This document shows, piece by piece, positions 50,495 through 60,087 of a stretch of DNA of 64,000 nt. Where the stretch lies: assembly GCF_000503775.1 (NCBI RefSeq), contig NZ_KI629782.1:1934579-1998578 (forward strand), given 5' to 3'. The notes beneath the pieces are model-generated. The model made no database searches. It was not told the origin of the DNA and was given only the letters and a program-made list of their open reading frames with translations. The stretch is from Brevibacillus panacihumi W25 (lineage in GTDB: Bacteria > Bacillota > Bacilli > Brevibacillales > Brevibacillaceae). The translations under genes and the position numbers were made by a program. The first letter of the stretch is position 1; every line of letters starts with the position of its first letter.

Positions 50495-52567
50495 TTATTC
50501 CGCCTTGGGGGCGTTCAAGATGGTAATCCGTCCCTCAAGCTCCGGAGAGATGGTCGGATGCTTTTGCAAATACTCGTAGAAAGCGTCTCGCAAGTAGCTT
50601 TTTGTTTTCGAGAGCAGCTTCGTCTCGTCCTTCAGCATCGTGAATTTGTCGCCGCCGCCGGTCAGGAAGTCGTTGGCTACAACCTTGTACATCTTCGTCT
50701 TGTCGATCGGCTTGCCGTCGACCGTCACGTCAACGAGACGCGAGCCCGCTTCCTTGGAGGCGTCGAACGTATAGGTCAGTCCGGATACCTGCAAAAACCC
50801 GCCGGCTGCGTTCGGATACCAGGAAAGACTGTGCTCCAGAGCGTTCCACACGGTCTGTCCGCTAGCCTCTACCATAACGACGGTGTTGTCAAACGGCAGA
50901 GTCGCGTACACTTCCTCAAGCGTGATGTCGCCTGCGTTTATGCTGGCCCTGATACCCCCGCCATTTTGCAAAGCGATGTCCGCTCCCGTCATCTCCCGCA
51001 AGCTGTCAGCTACCGCATTGCCTAGGTTCGATTCCTTGAGGCGTACGGTTTGGCGCTCGCCATCCAGGGAGACACTCGTCTTGCCCACGACCTCCTTCAT
51101 CTTGTCATCCAGTTTCCCGCGATAATCATCGATAATAGCTGCAACTGCTGCATCTTCCTCCAAATTTTCCGTGATGAAAATATGGGCGAAGTTCAAGCCG
51201 AGCATCTTGCCGTTCATCATATTCAGGTTGATCTGGTTCAACACCTCGGCGTGTTTGCCGGGAGAAATCAACCACGTCTCTCCAATGATTTGCGGAAACT
51301 CGACTACATCCTGTCCGCCGCCGATCTCCACGTCAATCCCGCTTACTTTTGTCGGCAGAATCGGGTTGTCGCCGTGCAAATGCGCCAGCGCTATCACGAC
51401 ATCCGTCTGGTCCTTCACGGCATCCACCGCTTGCTCGGCAGCTTCAAATTCATTTTGAAAGCTGATCCCCTCGACGTTTTTCGGATGTGTGTAGAAATGG
51501 CTTTCGTCATCGGTTACACCGATAATCCCGATTTTTACACCGTCGACCTCTTTGATCACATAGGGCTTTAAAAAATCGGGATTCGCTTGATTGTAACGTG
51601 TATTCGCCGACAAAAACGGGAAGGTCGCACGCTTGGCATTGCTCTCAAGGACGGTAAACGGAAAGTCGAAGTCATGGTTGCCCAGAACCATCGCATCGTA
51701 TTTCATCGCGTTCATGACATCGATCGTGGACTTGCCCTCGAACAGATTGCCGATATTGGTATTGTAAGGAGCATCTCCACCGTCGACGAGAAGCGTGTTC
51801 GGCTGGATCGCACGCGTGTCGTTAATGATTTTGCTCATATGAGCCAGTCCGCCGATTTCGCGCTTCGCTTCTCCCGGCTTGTAAGGCTCGAGATGGGCAT
51901 GAATGTCTGAAGTGGCGAATACGGTTATTACCGTAAAGTCCGGGTTTGCGATCAGCTTGGCCAGTATGTCCGCTGCTTCTTCTCTCGTGATCAGTTCCTC
52001 GCTCTTTGCATCTTCTTTCGTAGCGATGCCAAGCTCGAGCGCCTTATCCGAGAGATTCACATTTTGCTCGACGCCATAGACCGTACGGACGATCATCTCG
52101 ATCCATTTGGATTTGGATATGGCCTGATTCGGCATGTACAAATCGCCGTTCATATCGTCTGCGCGAATTTTCAGTACGCCTTCGATATATTCGGAGCCCC
52201 AGTGATGTTGAATATCGCTTGCTGACGGCATCGTGAACGACTCGTCAATAACCCCCAGCGGATCTTCGTAACGGAACGATTTCTTAAGGCTCGGGTTATC
52301 AGCCGGCTGAGAATGAATGCGCGGCAGCTTAAAAGCGCGAACCAGCATGGCGGCCGCTTCGGCCTTGGTTATATTCCGCTGCGGATGGAACTTGTCGTTG
52401 GAGACTACTATCCCCTTCTCGTGCAGGAACCGGATCGCTTCTTGATAGGGGGATGCCTGAATATCTTGAAATACGTTTGCAGGTGCAGCGTATACGGATG
52501 CGCCCAACGATACAGTGAGCGCCAATCCAGCAATACTGCCGACTAGTTTCTTTTTCATGGTAATCAC
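50495..52567 (-). CDS. SLH-anchored 5'-nucleotidase/metallophosphoesterase
   Basis: A 690-residue surface enzyme of the UshA/YfkN class. Signal peptide (VGSIAGLALTVSLGASVYA). Three SLH-type repeats occupy residues about 28-210 (VFQDIQASPYQEAIRFLHEKGI, then NITKAEAAAMLVRAF). The metallophosphoesterase domain has VFATSDIHAHLEPYKPG, LLVDGGDAPYNTN, VLGNHDFDF and VIALAHLHGDN. The C-terminal 5'-nucleotidase domain has NGGGIRASINAGDITLEEVY. It probably hydrolyses extracellular nucleotides while attached to the cell wall. Start at GTG 52567, with AAGGAG six bases upstream. Confidence 0.9.
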   Translation of the reverse strand: MITMKKKLVGSIAGLALTVSLGASVYAAPANVFQDIQASPYQEAIRFLHEKGIVVSNDKFHPQRNITKAEAAAMLVRAFKLPRIHSQPADNPSLKKSFRYEDPLGVIDESFTMPSASDIQHHWGSEYIEGVLKIRADDMNGDLYMPNQAISKSKWIEMIVRTVYGVEQNVNLSDKALELGIATKEDAKSEELITREEAADILAKLIANPDFTVITVFATSDIHAHLEPYKPGEAKREIGGLAHMSKIINDTRAIQPNTLLVDGGDAPYNTNIGNLFEGKSTIDVMNAMKYDAMVLGNHDFDFPFTVLESNAKRATFPFLSANTRYNQANPDFLKPYVIKEVDGVKIGIIGVTDDESHFYTHPKNVEGISFQNEFEAAEQAVDAVKDQTDVVIALAHLHGDNPILPTKVSGIDVEIGGGQDVVEFPQIIGETWLISPGKHAEVLNQINLNMMNGKMLGLNFAHIFITENLEEDAAVAAIIDDYRGKLDDKMKEVVGKTSVSLDGERQTVRLKESNLGNAVADSLREMTGADIALQNGGGIRASINAGDITLEEVYATLPFDNTVVMVEASGQTVWNALEHSLSWYPNAAGGFLQVSGLTYTFDASKEAGSRLVDVTVDGKPIDKTKMYKVVANDFLTGGGDKFTMLKDETKLLSKTKSYLRDAFYEYLQKHPTISPELEGRITILNAPKAE

Positions 52568-52648
52568 AGCAGCTCCTTGTAGGTAAAAATATGTACATAT
52601 ACGATGGTCCCATAGCTCTGTTAAGGCCGTGTTAACGCTATATGAAAT

Positions 52649-55600
52649 TTAGGGAGAGCGTTTGCAAACATGAAAAGAAACCTTTGTCCCCGCACCTGGT
52701 GTACTTTGGATACGAAGTCCTGTTCCGAAGTGGCGTTTTAATCGTTGATCCGTATTAATCAATCCTACTCCGGCCCTTCCATCTGCTTTTCTCTCCAATA
52801 TTCGCTGCAATTGAACGTCGTCCATTCCGATCCCGTCGTCTTCTACTGATATCTCTGCATGCGTTGCATGGACGGAAATCCGAATCAGAATTTTGCCTCC
52901 TCGCGCTCGCTTCATAATGCCGTGTCGAATCGCATTTTCCACTAAAGGCTGGATCGTAAGAAATGGGATGTGCAAATCCTCGCAGTCATCGATCTCCCAC
53001 ACAACCTGCAGCCTTTCTTCGAATCGAACCTTTTCAATGTATAGATAAGAGCGCACTAGACCCAGTTCATTCTCGATCGGAACTGCTTCATCCATATTTT
53101 GGAATTCGAATTTATTCCTCAAATAATTGCTGAACTCATCCAGCAAGCTACGCATCTTATTCAAATCAATGTCGCTTAAAGCGGTTACCGCATTTAATGC
53201 ATTGAATATAAAATGTGGCTGGATTTGCGCTTGCAGCCATGCGGCTTCTAATCGCACTTGTTCCCGAACCATCTGTCTGATCGCTGTCAGCGAATCAATT
53301 CGCGATCGTATTTCCAATGCTTCCACGGGCTTTGTCACATAATCATTTGCACCCGCTAAAAAGCCGCTTTGAATATCCTTCGGTTGGCTTCTCGCAGTAA
53401 GGAGCAAAACAGGGAGCTCTGTATGTGCAAACCGTTTGCGAATGATTCGTGTCAGCTCATAACCAGACATCTGCGGCATCATAATGTCAGAGATGACGAG
53501 ATCCCATTCCTGCGTATCCAGGATCGCCAACGCTTCCTTCCCGCTCGTAACCATCGAGATCTCGTATTCCTCTGGCGGCATTATCGCTTCAAGCACTTGA
53601 AGGTTGACGGGATCATCATCAACGATTAATATTCGCGGACGATGACGGTTCAGTTCTGGGAAGGTTGTTTGCGTTTCAGCTGGCGGGCTTTCCACTTCTT
53701 CCCGATCAAGCTGAAGTGGCATAGATGGCAATGCTGCTTGTTCGATTGTCTTCAGAACATCTTTTTCTTCCTCCGCTTTCACATCTGCCAGCTGTAATGA
53801 AAATCTGAATTCTGAGCCTTCTCCCAAAACAGAGGATACTTCCAACGTCCCCCCATGAAGCTCAACCAGTTGCTTGCTAATGCTTAACCCTAGCCCAAAT
53901 CCTCCTTCAATCATGGTCTCACTGTAGCTGGCTTGCTCATACGGACGGAAGAGGCGCTTTTGCATCTCCTCATCCATCCCAACCCCGGTATCGGTAACCA
54001 CAATATACGCTCTTCCGTCCTTTGCAAAAGCTTGAATCGAAATTTCCCCTTCATTCGTAAATTTCACGGCATTATGCAGCAAATTGAAGATGATCTGAAT
54101 CACCCGATTTTCATCTGCAAGCACGGGGGGAAAATCATCAGGAATTTGATTCACCATTTTTACAGGCTTTACTTCCGTATCATATTGCAGCATATCGAGA
54201 ACTCCGGTCACGATTGGCTGAATCAAAATGACTTTTTTCTGTATACGCGGGTTGCCTTCCCGCAAGCTCATCACATCTATCAAATCATTTAATATCAATG
54301 TCATCCGACGTCCGACCGCTAAAACCGTTTCAAGCTCTTTGATACTCCTCTCCTGCAGCAAATGTCGCTCCCTTTTTAATACCGATTGGGACATGTTCAA
54401 AATGCCGTGAAGCGGATTTTTAAACTCATGGGACGTGTTTGCCAAAAACTGATCCTTATGGTCATTCATTCTTTGCAAAGTAGCAGCAAGCATCTTCGTG
54501 TTCGCATGCATGTGAAAATAATCGTGAAACCATACAGAAGCAAAACATCCCATCGAAATAATCAGATCAAACGGATAGTTGATCACACTCAAGCCACTTT
54601 CCCGCCAGATCAAAATCCAAACTAAATGGTGTATCAGCGCCAGAATGGAGATGAGCAGCAGGAGATGGCTCTTGATATCCTTCATGACTCTTTTCAAGAT
54701 GGCAATAATCGTGATCATTGTTGCAATACTGACCAATAGAAAATACACCGGGAAGAGCATGATGATCTGATCAGGAGCCAAAAACAACGTAATGCCCGCA
54801 GTCCCCACACTCATTGCCGCATAAAAAGGATAGACCCTCCTCCAATAAGGCAGTTCACGATGATCGGTACACTCCAGCAGCGCATAGAAACTAATTAAGA
54901 GAGCAGCATTTGATATCCGAAAATCCCAATCGTAGCCGATGTAAAACAATAGATGAAACAGCTTCTCATCATTACTAAATACATTAGAAAGTGCAGTACA
55001 TAGTGTCAGCAATGAAAAATAAAGCAGCTTCTTTTCCCGATTTCCCAGTAAAAACAAAATCAGCGAATAGCCAGCATGCACAAGAAAGATCACGACCGCA
55101 AGAAGCTGCATCGAAATGGAGACTTTCATTTCCTTGGCAATCGCTTCTTCAGAACCAAATTTGATGGAACGAATAATGCCGCTGCCTCGACTATCCCTAT
55201 AATTTGCCGCCTGAATCACCAGTTCGATTACTCCGTTCTCATCCACCGTGAAGGTTGTCGAATAAGGCAGGTTCTTCGCTATATATTCCTCTTTTGCGGT
55301 TGCTACTCGCCCGGATTTGGCAAGCAGTCGCCCATTTACATACAATTCTGAGGAAGATCGCACGCTGGGTACCCGAATACTATAGTTAAGGTCCTTCTCC
55401 GGATTTACATAAAGACGCAAGCGATAGGAAGCATATCCGTATGGAGTTGGCTTTTCCGCATCAAGAGCTTCATTCCATCCTCCCGGAACCTGAATAAGCG
55501 TTGGCACATCCCCGCCTGATACTGGTTGCCGACCACCGTCCATCAACCATTGGGAGGGATAAAACTCCCATTCACCATCAAGCATGAGAATGTCACCTTC

Positions 55601-55747
55601 TTCTGCATTCCAATCACGCAAATCGAGTTGACCATTCTGAATGGCAGACTGTTTTTCATGGTGGAAAATTTCCATCCACAGCATGCGCGAGCTGGATAAA
55701 ATGATGACGATTGCCACTAGCAATAATAGAATTTGGCTTTTTTTCAT
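52649..55747 (-). CDS. hybrid 7TMR-DISM histidine kinase with two kinase modules
   Basis: A 1032-residue membrane sensor. After an N-terminal helix, residues about 40-200 form an extracellular jelly-roll DISM sensor (GEWEFYPSQWL, SELYVNGRLLAKSG). Seven helices follow (about 210-405). HisKA carries NTSHEFKNPLHGIL (His 440) and a HATPase_c domain with ADENRVIQIIFNLLHNAVKF. A receiver domain follows (RILIVDDDPVNLQ, VISDIMMPQMSGYEL, YVTKPVEALE). Last comes a LytS-type kinase module with QIQPHFIFNALNAVTALSD and PLVENAIRHGIMKR. Both His sites are present, so signals may branch. No partner regulator gene is adjacent. No good ribosome site was seen before the ATG. Confidence 0.88.
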   Translation of the reverse strand: MKKSQILLLLVAIVIILSSSRMLWMEIFHHEKQSAIQNGQLDLRDWNAEEGDILMLDGEWEFYPSQWLMDGGRQPVSGGDVPTLIQVPGGWNEALDAEKPTPYGYASYRLRLYVNPEKDLNYSIRVPSVRSSSELYVNGRLLAKSGRVATAKEEYIAKNLPYSTTFTVDENGVIELVIQAANYRDSRGSGIIRSIKFGSEEAIAKEMKVSISMQLLAVVIFLVHAGYSLILFLLGNREKKLLYFSLLTLCTALSNVFSNDEKLFHLLFYIGYDWDFRISNAALLISFYALLECTDHRELPYWRRVYPFYAAMSVGTAGITLFLAPDQIIMLFPVYFLLVSIATMITIIAILKRVMKDIKSHLLLLISILALIHHLVWILIWRESGLSVINYPFDLIISMGCFASVWFHDYFHMHANTKMLAATLQRMNDHKDQFLANTSHEFKNPLHGILNMSQSVLKRERHLLQERSIKELETVLAVGRRMTLILNDLIDVMSLREGNPRIQKKVILIQPIVTGVLDMLQYDTEVKPVKMVNQIPDDFPPVLADENRVIQIIFNLLHNAVKFTNEGEISIQAFAKDGRAYIVVTDTGVGMDEEMQKRLFRPYEQASYSETMIEGGFGLGLSISKQLVELHGGTLEVSSVLGEGSEFRFSLQLADVKAEEEKDVLKTIEQAALPSMPLQLDREEVESPPAETQTTFPELNRHRPRILIVDDDPVNLQVLEAIMPPEEYEISMVTSGKEALAILDTQEWDLVISDIMMPQMSGYELTRIIRKRFAHTELPVLLLTARSQPKDIQSGFLAGANDYVTKPVEALEIRSRIDSLTAIRQMVREQVRLEAAWLQAQIQPHFIFNALNAVTALSDIDLNKMRSLLDEFSNYLRNKFEFQNMDEAVPIENELGLVRSYLYIEKVRFEERLQVVWEIDDCEDLHIPFLTIQPLVENAIRHGIMKRARGGKILIRISVHATHAEISVEDDGIGMDDVQLQRILERKADGRAGVGLINTDQRLKRHFGTGLRIQSTPGAGTKVSFHVCKRSP

Positions 55748-55984
55748 GTGGTCTATTTAGCGAATCATTCGCCAAGAATCGCCCCTCTCTTCATGAAATT
55801 GCAAGCCCTGACATACCAAGATATGTAAGAGGGTAGCTACCTATAAGTTACCATAGAGAAACGGTCGGTAGCGTGTAACACCGTGAATTTTTTTATGAAA
55901 ATTTAAAAAATGTTCCTGGATCTTGTCGCCGAATAATTAGTATGCGTCAAAAAAAAAGGCAATTGATAATAAGGGGGCATATCG

Positions 55985-56533
55985 ATGCTGGCGGGAAAAA
56001 ACGTAAATCTGAGAATGATCCATGATGAGGATTTGCCAGAGATGCTTCATTTGATGAATGACTTGCAACATAGAGGCGACTATCTGGGAGTCGAGTTGCA
56101 TCATGAAACCAAGATTCAAAAATATTACGCGGATGCAGGATTTTGGGAAAAGGATTTTGGTAGAATGCTCATCGTAGATAAATCTGACCGATTATTGGGA
56201 AGTACAACATTTTTCAAGGGAATCGGTGACAGCGAAGGCTATGAAGTAGGCCTCCAGATATACAAAAAAGAAGATCGAGGGAAAGGGTATGCTGCGGAGG
56301 CGCTACAGTTGTTTTGTTCTTATTTATTTGACTTAAAGCCCATACAGCGCCTTCAGGTCTGTACAGCAAAAGAAAATGCAGGCGCCAGGAGACTTGCTGA
56401 AAAATGCGGGTTTGTCTTTGAGGGAACCATGAGACGAGCTTTTTTTGCACGGGGGAAGTATCATGATTTGGATTTTTTGTCTTTGTTAAGGGAAGAATGC
56501 ACGCCGCTTAAGGAGGTCTTGGCGAAAGAATAA
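55985..56533 (+). CDS. GNAT acetyltransferase, RimJ/RimL-like
   Basis: A 182-residue acetyltransferase. KKEDRGKGYAAEALQLFCSY is the acetyl-CoA loop and LKPIQRLQVCTAKENAGARR the RimJ-type motif, followed by LAEKCGFVFEGTMRRAFF. Family members acetylate protein N-termini or small amines. AAGGGGG stands before the ATG. It is monocistronic and followed by a hairpin with ATTTT. Confidence 0.82.
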   Translation: MLAGKNVNLRMIHDEDLPEMLHLMNDLQHRGDYLGVELHHETKIQKYYADAGFWEKDFGRMLIVDKSDRLLGSTTFFKGIGDSEGYEVGLQIYKKEDRGKGYAAEALQLFCSYLFDLKPIQRLQVCTAKENAGARRLAEKCGFVFEGTMRRAFFARGKYHDLDFLSLLREECTPLKEVLAKE

Positions 56534-56582
56534 GTGCTTCTGATGTCCATATCCAGGTTTTGAGTTCCCTGATTTCAAAAAA

Positions 56583-56616
56583 GGGGCTGCGCCAAAAAAT
56601 CGGCTAGCCCCATTTT
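56583..56616. terminator. hairpin between convergent genes
   Basis: GGGGCT (56583-56588) pairs with AGCCCC (56606-56611), followed by ATTTTC on the plus strand and preceded by A residues that give TTTTTT on the minus strand. It can serve both the GNAT gene and the ABC ATPase gene. Confidence 0.6.
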
Positions 56617-56668
56617 CTCATGTATGCAGCACTATCCGGACACCCGCAAAATCCTGCGCTTCACAACC

Positions 56669-57409
56669 CTACGCCTGTTTCATCGTACGCGCCAAGAACT
56701 CCTTCGTCCGCTCCTGCGTCGGATGATTGAAGATCTGGTCTGGACTTCCTTCTTCTGCAATGACGCCCTTGTCCATAAACACCACACGATCAGAGACATC
56801 CTTCGCAAACTCCATCTCATGCGTCACGATCAGCATGGTGAGACCAGATCCGGCGAGCTCCTTCATGACCTTCAGCACTTCGCCGACCATCTCCGGGTCA
56901 AGAGCAGAAGTTGGCTCGTCAAACAGCATCACATCCGGGTCCATGGACAGCGCCCTGGCGATGGCCACCCGCTGCTTTTGTCCGCCAGACAGCTGCTTTG
57001 GTTTTGCGTTGATGTATTTGTCCATCCCGACGACCTGCAAATACTTCATCGCTACCTTCTCCGCCTCTTCCCTGGAGCGCTTCAGCACTTTTACTTGTCC
57101 CACCACGCAGTTGTTCAATACATTGTGGTTATTGAACAGGTTAAACTGCTGGAACACCATCCCGAGATGTCTGCGGTAAGCGAAAATATCATGCTTCTCG
57201 TCCAGGATGTTTTCACCGCGATAGATGATTTGACCGCCGCTTGGCTTTTCCAAGAGATTGATGCAGCGAAGAAGGGTGGATTTCCCAGATCCCGAGGACC
57301 CGATAATCGAGACGACTTCCCCTTTGTGCACGGAAAAATTAATGTCCCGGAGTACCTGATGGGTTCCAAAAGACTTGTTCAAATGCTGAATATCAATGAT
57401 GGTGTCCAT
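56669..57409 (-). CDS. polar amino acid ABC transporter ATP-binding protein
   Basis: A 246-residue GlnQ/HisP-type ATPase. Walker A is [10 protein letters not shown], the Q-loop lies in [18 protein letters not shown], the signature [15 protein letters not shown], Walker [17 protein letters not shown], and the switch His [11 protein letters not shown]. The ATG at 57409 is chosen with GGAGGAGTGAC upstream; the longer frame overlapping the permease gene is rejected. It is the last gene of the binding protein-permease-ATPase unit behind a lysine riboswitch, hence probably a lysine importer. Confidence 0.9.
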   Translation of the reverse strand: MDTIIDIQHLNKSFGTHQVLRDINFSVHKGEVVSIIGSSGSGKSTLLRCINLLEKPSGGQIIYRGENILDEKHDIFAYRRHLGMVFQQFNLFNNHNVLNNCVVGQVKVLKRSREEAEKVAMKYLQVVGMDKYINAKPKQLSGGQKQRVAIARALSMDPDVMLFDEPTSALDPEMVGEVLKVMKELAGSGLTMLIVTHEMEFAKDVSDRVVFMDKGVIAEEGSPDQIFNHPTQERTKEFLARTMKQA

Positions 57410-57429
57410 TGTCACTCCTCCTTCCCTCA

Positions 57430-58161
57430 TTATCGCGCTTCCAGATGCGTTTGCGTCATCGAGTAATTCTCTGGGCCATCCAGTTTGCGCTCGAGGTAAC
57501 GGAGTACTCTGGAGACGATCACCGTCATGATTAAGTAAATCGCGCAAGCCACAAAGAACGTTTCAAAATACCGGAAGTTGTTCCCCGAGATCGATTTTGT
57601 CGTGAAATACAGCTCCGTTACGGAAATCACGTTCAGTACAGACGTATCTTTAATGTTGATGACGAATTGATTCCCCGTTGCCGGCAAAATATTGCGAATA
57701 ACCTGTGGCAAGACAACGTGAAACATCGTTTGCAGATGGTTCATCCCAATCGCTTGCGCGGCTTCGTATTGGCCTTTATCTACGGAAACAATGCCGCCGC
57801 GAACGATCTCTGCCATATACGCGCCTGTATTGATAGACACGATAAAGACGGCGGCAAACAACCGATCGATATCCATACCAAAGGCTAAAGCAGAACCGTA
57901 ATAGATCACCATCGCTTGCACGATCATCGGTGTTCCCCGGAAGAATTCAATATACGTGGAGAAAAGAGCATTAATCACTTTCAGACCGATTCGTTTGGCT
58001 CCACGTTCCGGAAGTGGAATCGTGCGGATCACCCCAGCCAATAGCCCGATCACTGCCCCCAATATGGTACCGATCAAGGCGATATACAGTGTGGTCCCCG
58101 CTCCCCGCAGGAACATGGGCCAGTTCTCGGAAAGTATTCTGATCATCCAATCAAAACTCAT
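57430..58161 (-). CDS. polar amino acid ABC transporter permease
   Basis: A 243-residue permease of the HisMQ type with about five helices. It contains [20 protein letters not shown] and the ATPase-contact loop [20 protein letters not shown] followed by [15 protein letters not shown]. The ATG at 58161 follows GGAGGACAAAC. A single permease gene implies a homodimer. It lies between the binding-protein and ATPase genes, with a hairpin in the upstream gap that may lower its expression relative to the binding protein. Confidence 0.9.
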   Translation of the reverse strand: MSFDWMIRILSENWPMFLRGAGTTLYIALIGTILGAVIGLLAGVIRTIPLPERGAKRIGLKVINALFSTYIEFFRGTPMIVQAMVIYYGSALAFGMDIDRLFAAVFIVSINTGAYMAEIVRGGIVSVDKGQYEAAQAIGMNHLQTMFHVVLPQVIRNILPATGNQFVINIKDTSVLNVISVTELYFTTKSISGNNFRYFETFFVACAIYLIMTVIVSRVLRYLERKLDGPENYSMTQTHLEAR

Positions 58162-58234
58162 GTTTGTCCTCCATTTCATCGTCCTTTTTTTGCTAACGTC
58201 AGGCTTGGGAGGGAATCTCGTCTCTTAGCAGTTA

Positions 58235-58264
58235 AAACCGACTGCATCGTGATGCAGCCGGTTT
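58235..58264 (-). terminator. hairpin between binding-protein and permease genes
   Basis: AAACCGACTGCATC pairs with GATGCAGCCGGTTT around a two-base loop (58235-58264). On the minus strand it is followed by AACTGC rather than a T run beyond TTTT, so partial termination or mRNA end protection is likely. This would favour the binding protein. Confidence 0.55.
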
Positions 58265-58274
58265 CTCGATTCTG

Positions 58275-59126
58275 TTATTGTGCTGCTGGCTGATTCTTGA
58301 TAGCGGCATCCATGATTTGGGTGCGTTCTTCCTCTGAGATACCAGCCAATGCTTCATTGATTTTTTGAGTCAATTCACTATCTTTTTTTACACCTACCGC
58401 GATAGCCGTATCATCTTCGGAGGTTTGGAAGCCGTCTTTGAATTCTACCATCACATAGTTCGGATTCGCCGCTGCTGCACTCACCGCTTCCGGACGCTCA
58501 GACACGTAACCATCGATCACGCCGGATTCCAGAGCTACGCGCATCGCAGGGAAGTTGTCCAACGCCGGCTGCTGTTCCACTCCTTCGATTTGCGGAATCA
58601 CGGAGTAGTGGAAGGTATTCAATTGTGCCGTTACCTTCGCTCCTTTGAAGTCTTGGATCGAAGTCGCACCTTCGTATTTGCTGCCTTTTTTCACAACCAT
58701 CACCAGGTTGGATTTGTAGTAGTTGTCGGAGAAGTCGATGGTTTCTTTGCGCTCAGCAGTTGGAGACATACCCGCGATGATCGCATCGATTTTGCCAGAG
58801 GTTAAAGCGGGAACCAGACCGTCCCATTCTGTTTTCACGACGACCAATTCTTTTCCTAGGCTTTGCGCGATTTTCTTGGCGATTTCTACATCGTAGCCAC
58901 CCGCGAATTCGGAGCTTCCATCGATTTTGACGGCGCCATTGGAATCGTCCATTTGCGTCCAGTTGAATGGCGCATAACCCGCTTCCAGACCGACTTTAAA
59001 AGTAGAATCTCCAGCAGGTGCTTGTGCTGGATCTGCTGCCGGGCTGCTGCTGGTGCTTGTCCCGCACCCGGTTAAGAGGATCATAGCTGATAGAAAGATA
59101 GCGAGAAATGATGACTGTTTTTTCAA
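58275..59126 (-). CDS. amino acid ABC transporter substrate-binding lipoprotein (probable lysine)
   Basis: A 283-residue SBP_bac_3 protein. The signal with lipobox is FLSAMILLTGCG (Cys 21). The mature part has FKVGLEAGYAPFNW, GGYDVEIAKKIAQSLGKEL, IIAGMSPTAERKETIDFSDN and a second-lobe VSERPEAVSAA. The start is TTG at 59126 with AAAGGAGAGAACAATC upstream. The upstream lysine riboswitch points to lysine as the ligand, although the protein sequence alone does not fix it. Confidence 0.88.
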   Translation of the reverse strand: MKKQSSFLAIFLSAMILLTGCGTSTSSSPAADPAQAPAGDSTFKVGLEAGYAPFNWTQMDDSNGAVKIDGSSEFAGGYDVEIAKKIAQSLGKELVVVKTEWDGLVPALTSGKIDAIIAGMSPTAERKETIDFSDNYYKSNLVMVVKKGSKYEGATSIQDFKGAKVTAQLNTFHYSVIPQIEGVEQQPALDNFPAMRVALESGVIDGYVSERPEAVSAAAANPNYVMVEFKDGFQTSEDDTAIAVGVKKDSELTQKINEALAGISEEERTQIMDAAIKNQPAAQ

Positions 59127-59205
59127 GATTGTTCTCTCCTTTTGATTTTTCTGATGATAGTAGGAAAACTTCGTCGCCCCCGAACGGTGACAGGGACTTT
59201 GTAGA

Positions 59206-59470
59206 AAAACAAAAAGCGACCTGAGAAAGTCTCAGGCCGCACTATTTCCATAGTTCTTCCATAAACCTCCCTTTTAACCCAAATGAGATAGCTCAACTCA
59301 ATAAATCGGGGAATTTATTGAGACAGTCCTGCAGCTATTAACTGCAGACCCAGCATGTAATACCGAGCATATTACAAGCTTCGGCGACATTTCCTTCTCC
59401 CTGGCCTCATCGTTTTCTCGCACTCCACCAAGGACTGTTAAATATCGCGCCTCTACCTCACTGTAAAAAG
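59206..59470 (-). promoter_or_regulatory. lysine riboswitch (L box)
   Basis: On the minus strand the leader reads GAGGTAGAGGCGCGATA near its start, then GTCGCCGAAGC, CGGTATTACATGCTGG, GTCTGCAGT...CTGCAGGACTGTC and GAGCTATCTC. These are the conserved blocks of the five-helix lysine aptamer as known from lysC leaders. A terminator (CTGAG/CTCAG stem, 59218-59242, with a T run at 59206-59215) ends the leader. Expected action: lysine binding favours termination and shuts off the transporter. Confidence 0.92.
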
Positions 59471-59495
59471 TGAGGTCTTATTAAATTTGTTTATC

Positions 59496-59524
59496 AGTAT
59501 ACTATTTTTTGAGGGGGGCGTCAA
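59496..59524 (-). promoter_or_regulatory. promoter of the lysine transporter unit
   Basis: On the minus strand TTGACG (59519-59524), a 17-base spacer and TATACT (59496-59501) lie directly before the riboswitch. Confidence 0.78.
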
Positions 59525-59536
59525 GATTGGAGTCCT

Positions 59537-60001
59537 TTAGTATTCTCCTTTGATGACAAAAAACGAACCTCGAATGGTTCCAGCCAGCTTCGACTTCTGC
59601 CTGGCAAACTTAAATTTCTCTTCCAGCTCCTTCGGTACCTCCATCCCCTCGGAAAGCTTAAAGCCAACAGCCCGCTTCTTCGGGTCATCAACCGTATACA
59701 TGACATTGAGTCCCAGACCATCCTCATAAAAGACGTAGGCAAATTGGATATTTTCCACTTGAAAGCGCGAGGTCTCCAAAGGTTTGGCCGAAAACTCAAT
59801 ACCGCGTTCTTCTTTCAAAACCCGATTCACATAATCAAGGGTCTCCTGGCTTTCGCTGGCTGGTACAACCGTAAATTCATGCTTGTATTTGTTCATAAAG
59901 TAACGGGCTTCATTCGCACGCAACCCAGCAAGCGCTTCTGCTACAGGGGAAGACTCCAAACCAACCGTAGACACATTTTTAAAATCAACGATATAGGACA
60001 A
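59537..60001 (-). CDS. hypothetical protein
   Basis: A 154-residue cytoplasmic protein (MSYIVDFKNVSTVGLESSPV at the N-terminus). The C-terminal half has a run of strands (FQVENIQFAYVFYEDGLGLN, VMYTVDDPKKRAVGFKL) and ends IRGSFFVIKGEY. The start is TTG at 60001, with AGGAGGG at a workable distance; the TTG two codons earlier is too close to it. The family was not recognised. It lies 86 bases after yobU on the same strand and could be cotranscribed with it. Confidence 0.6.
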   Translation of the reverse strand: MSYIVDFKNVSTVGLESSPVAEALAGLRANEARYFMNKYKHEFTVVPASESQETLDYVNRVLKEERGIEFSAKPLETSRFQVENIQFAYVFYEDGLGLNVMYTVDDPKKRAVGFKLSEGMEVPKELEEKFKFARQKSKLAGTIRGSFFVIKGEY

Positions 60002-60087
60002 CTCCAACCCTCCTAAAAGTTTTCGAGAATTACTTCTTAGAACCTACTTCGGGGAAAACTCGCATCGAAAGCATTCGCTTTCCCTCT

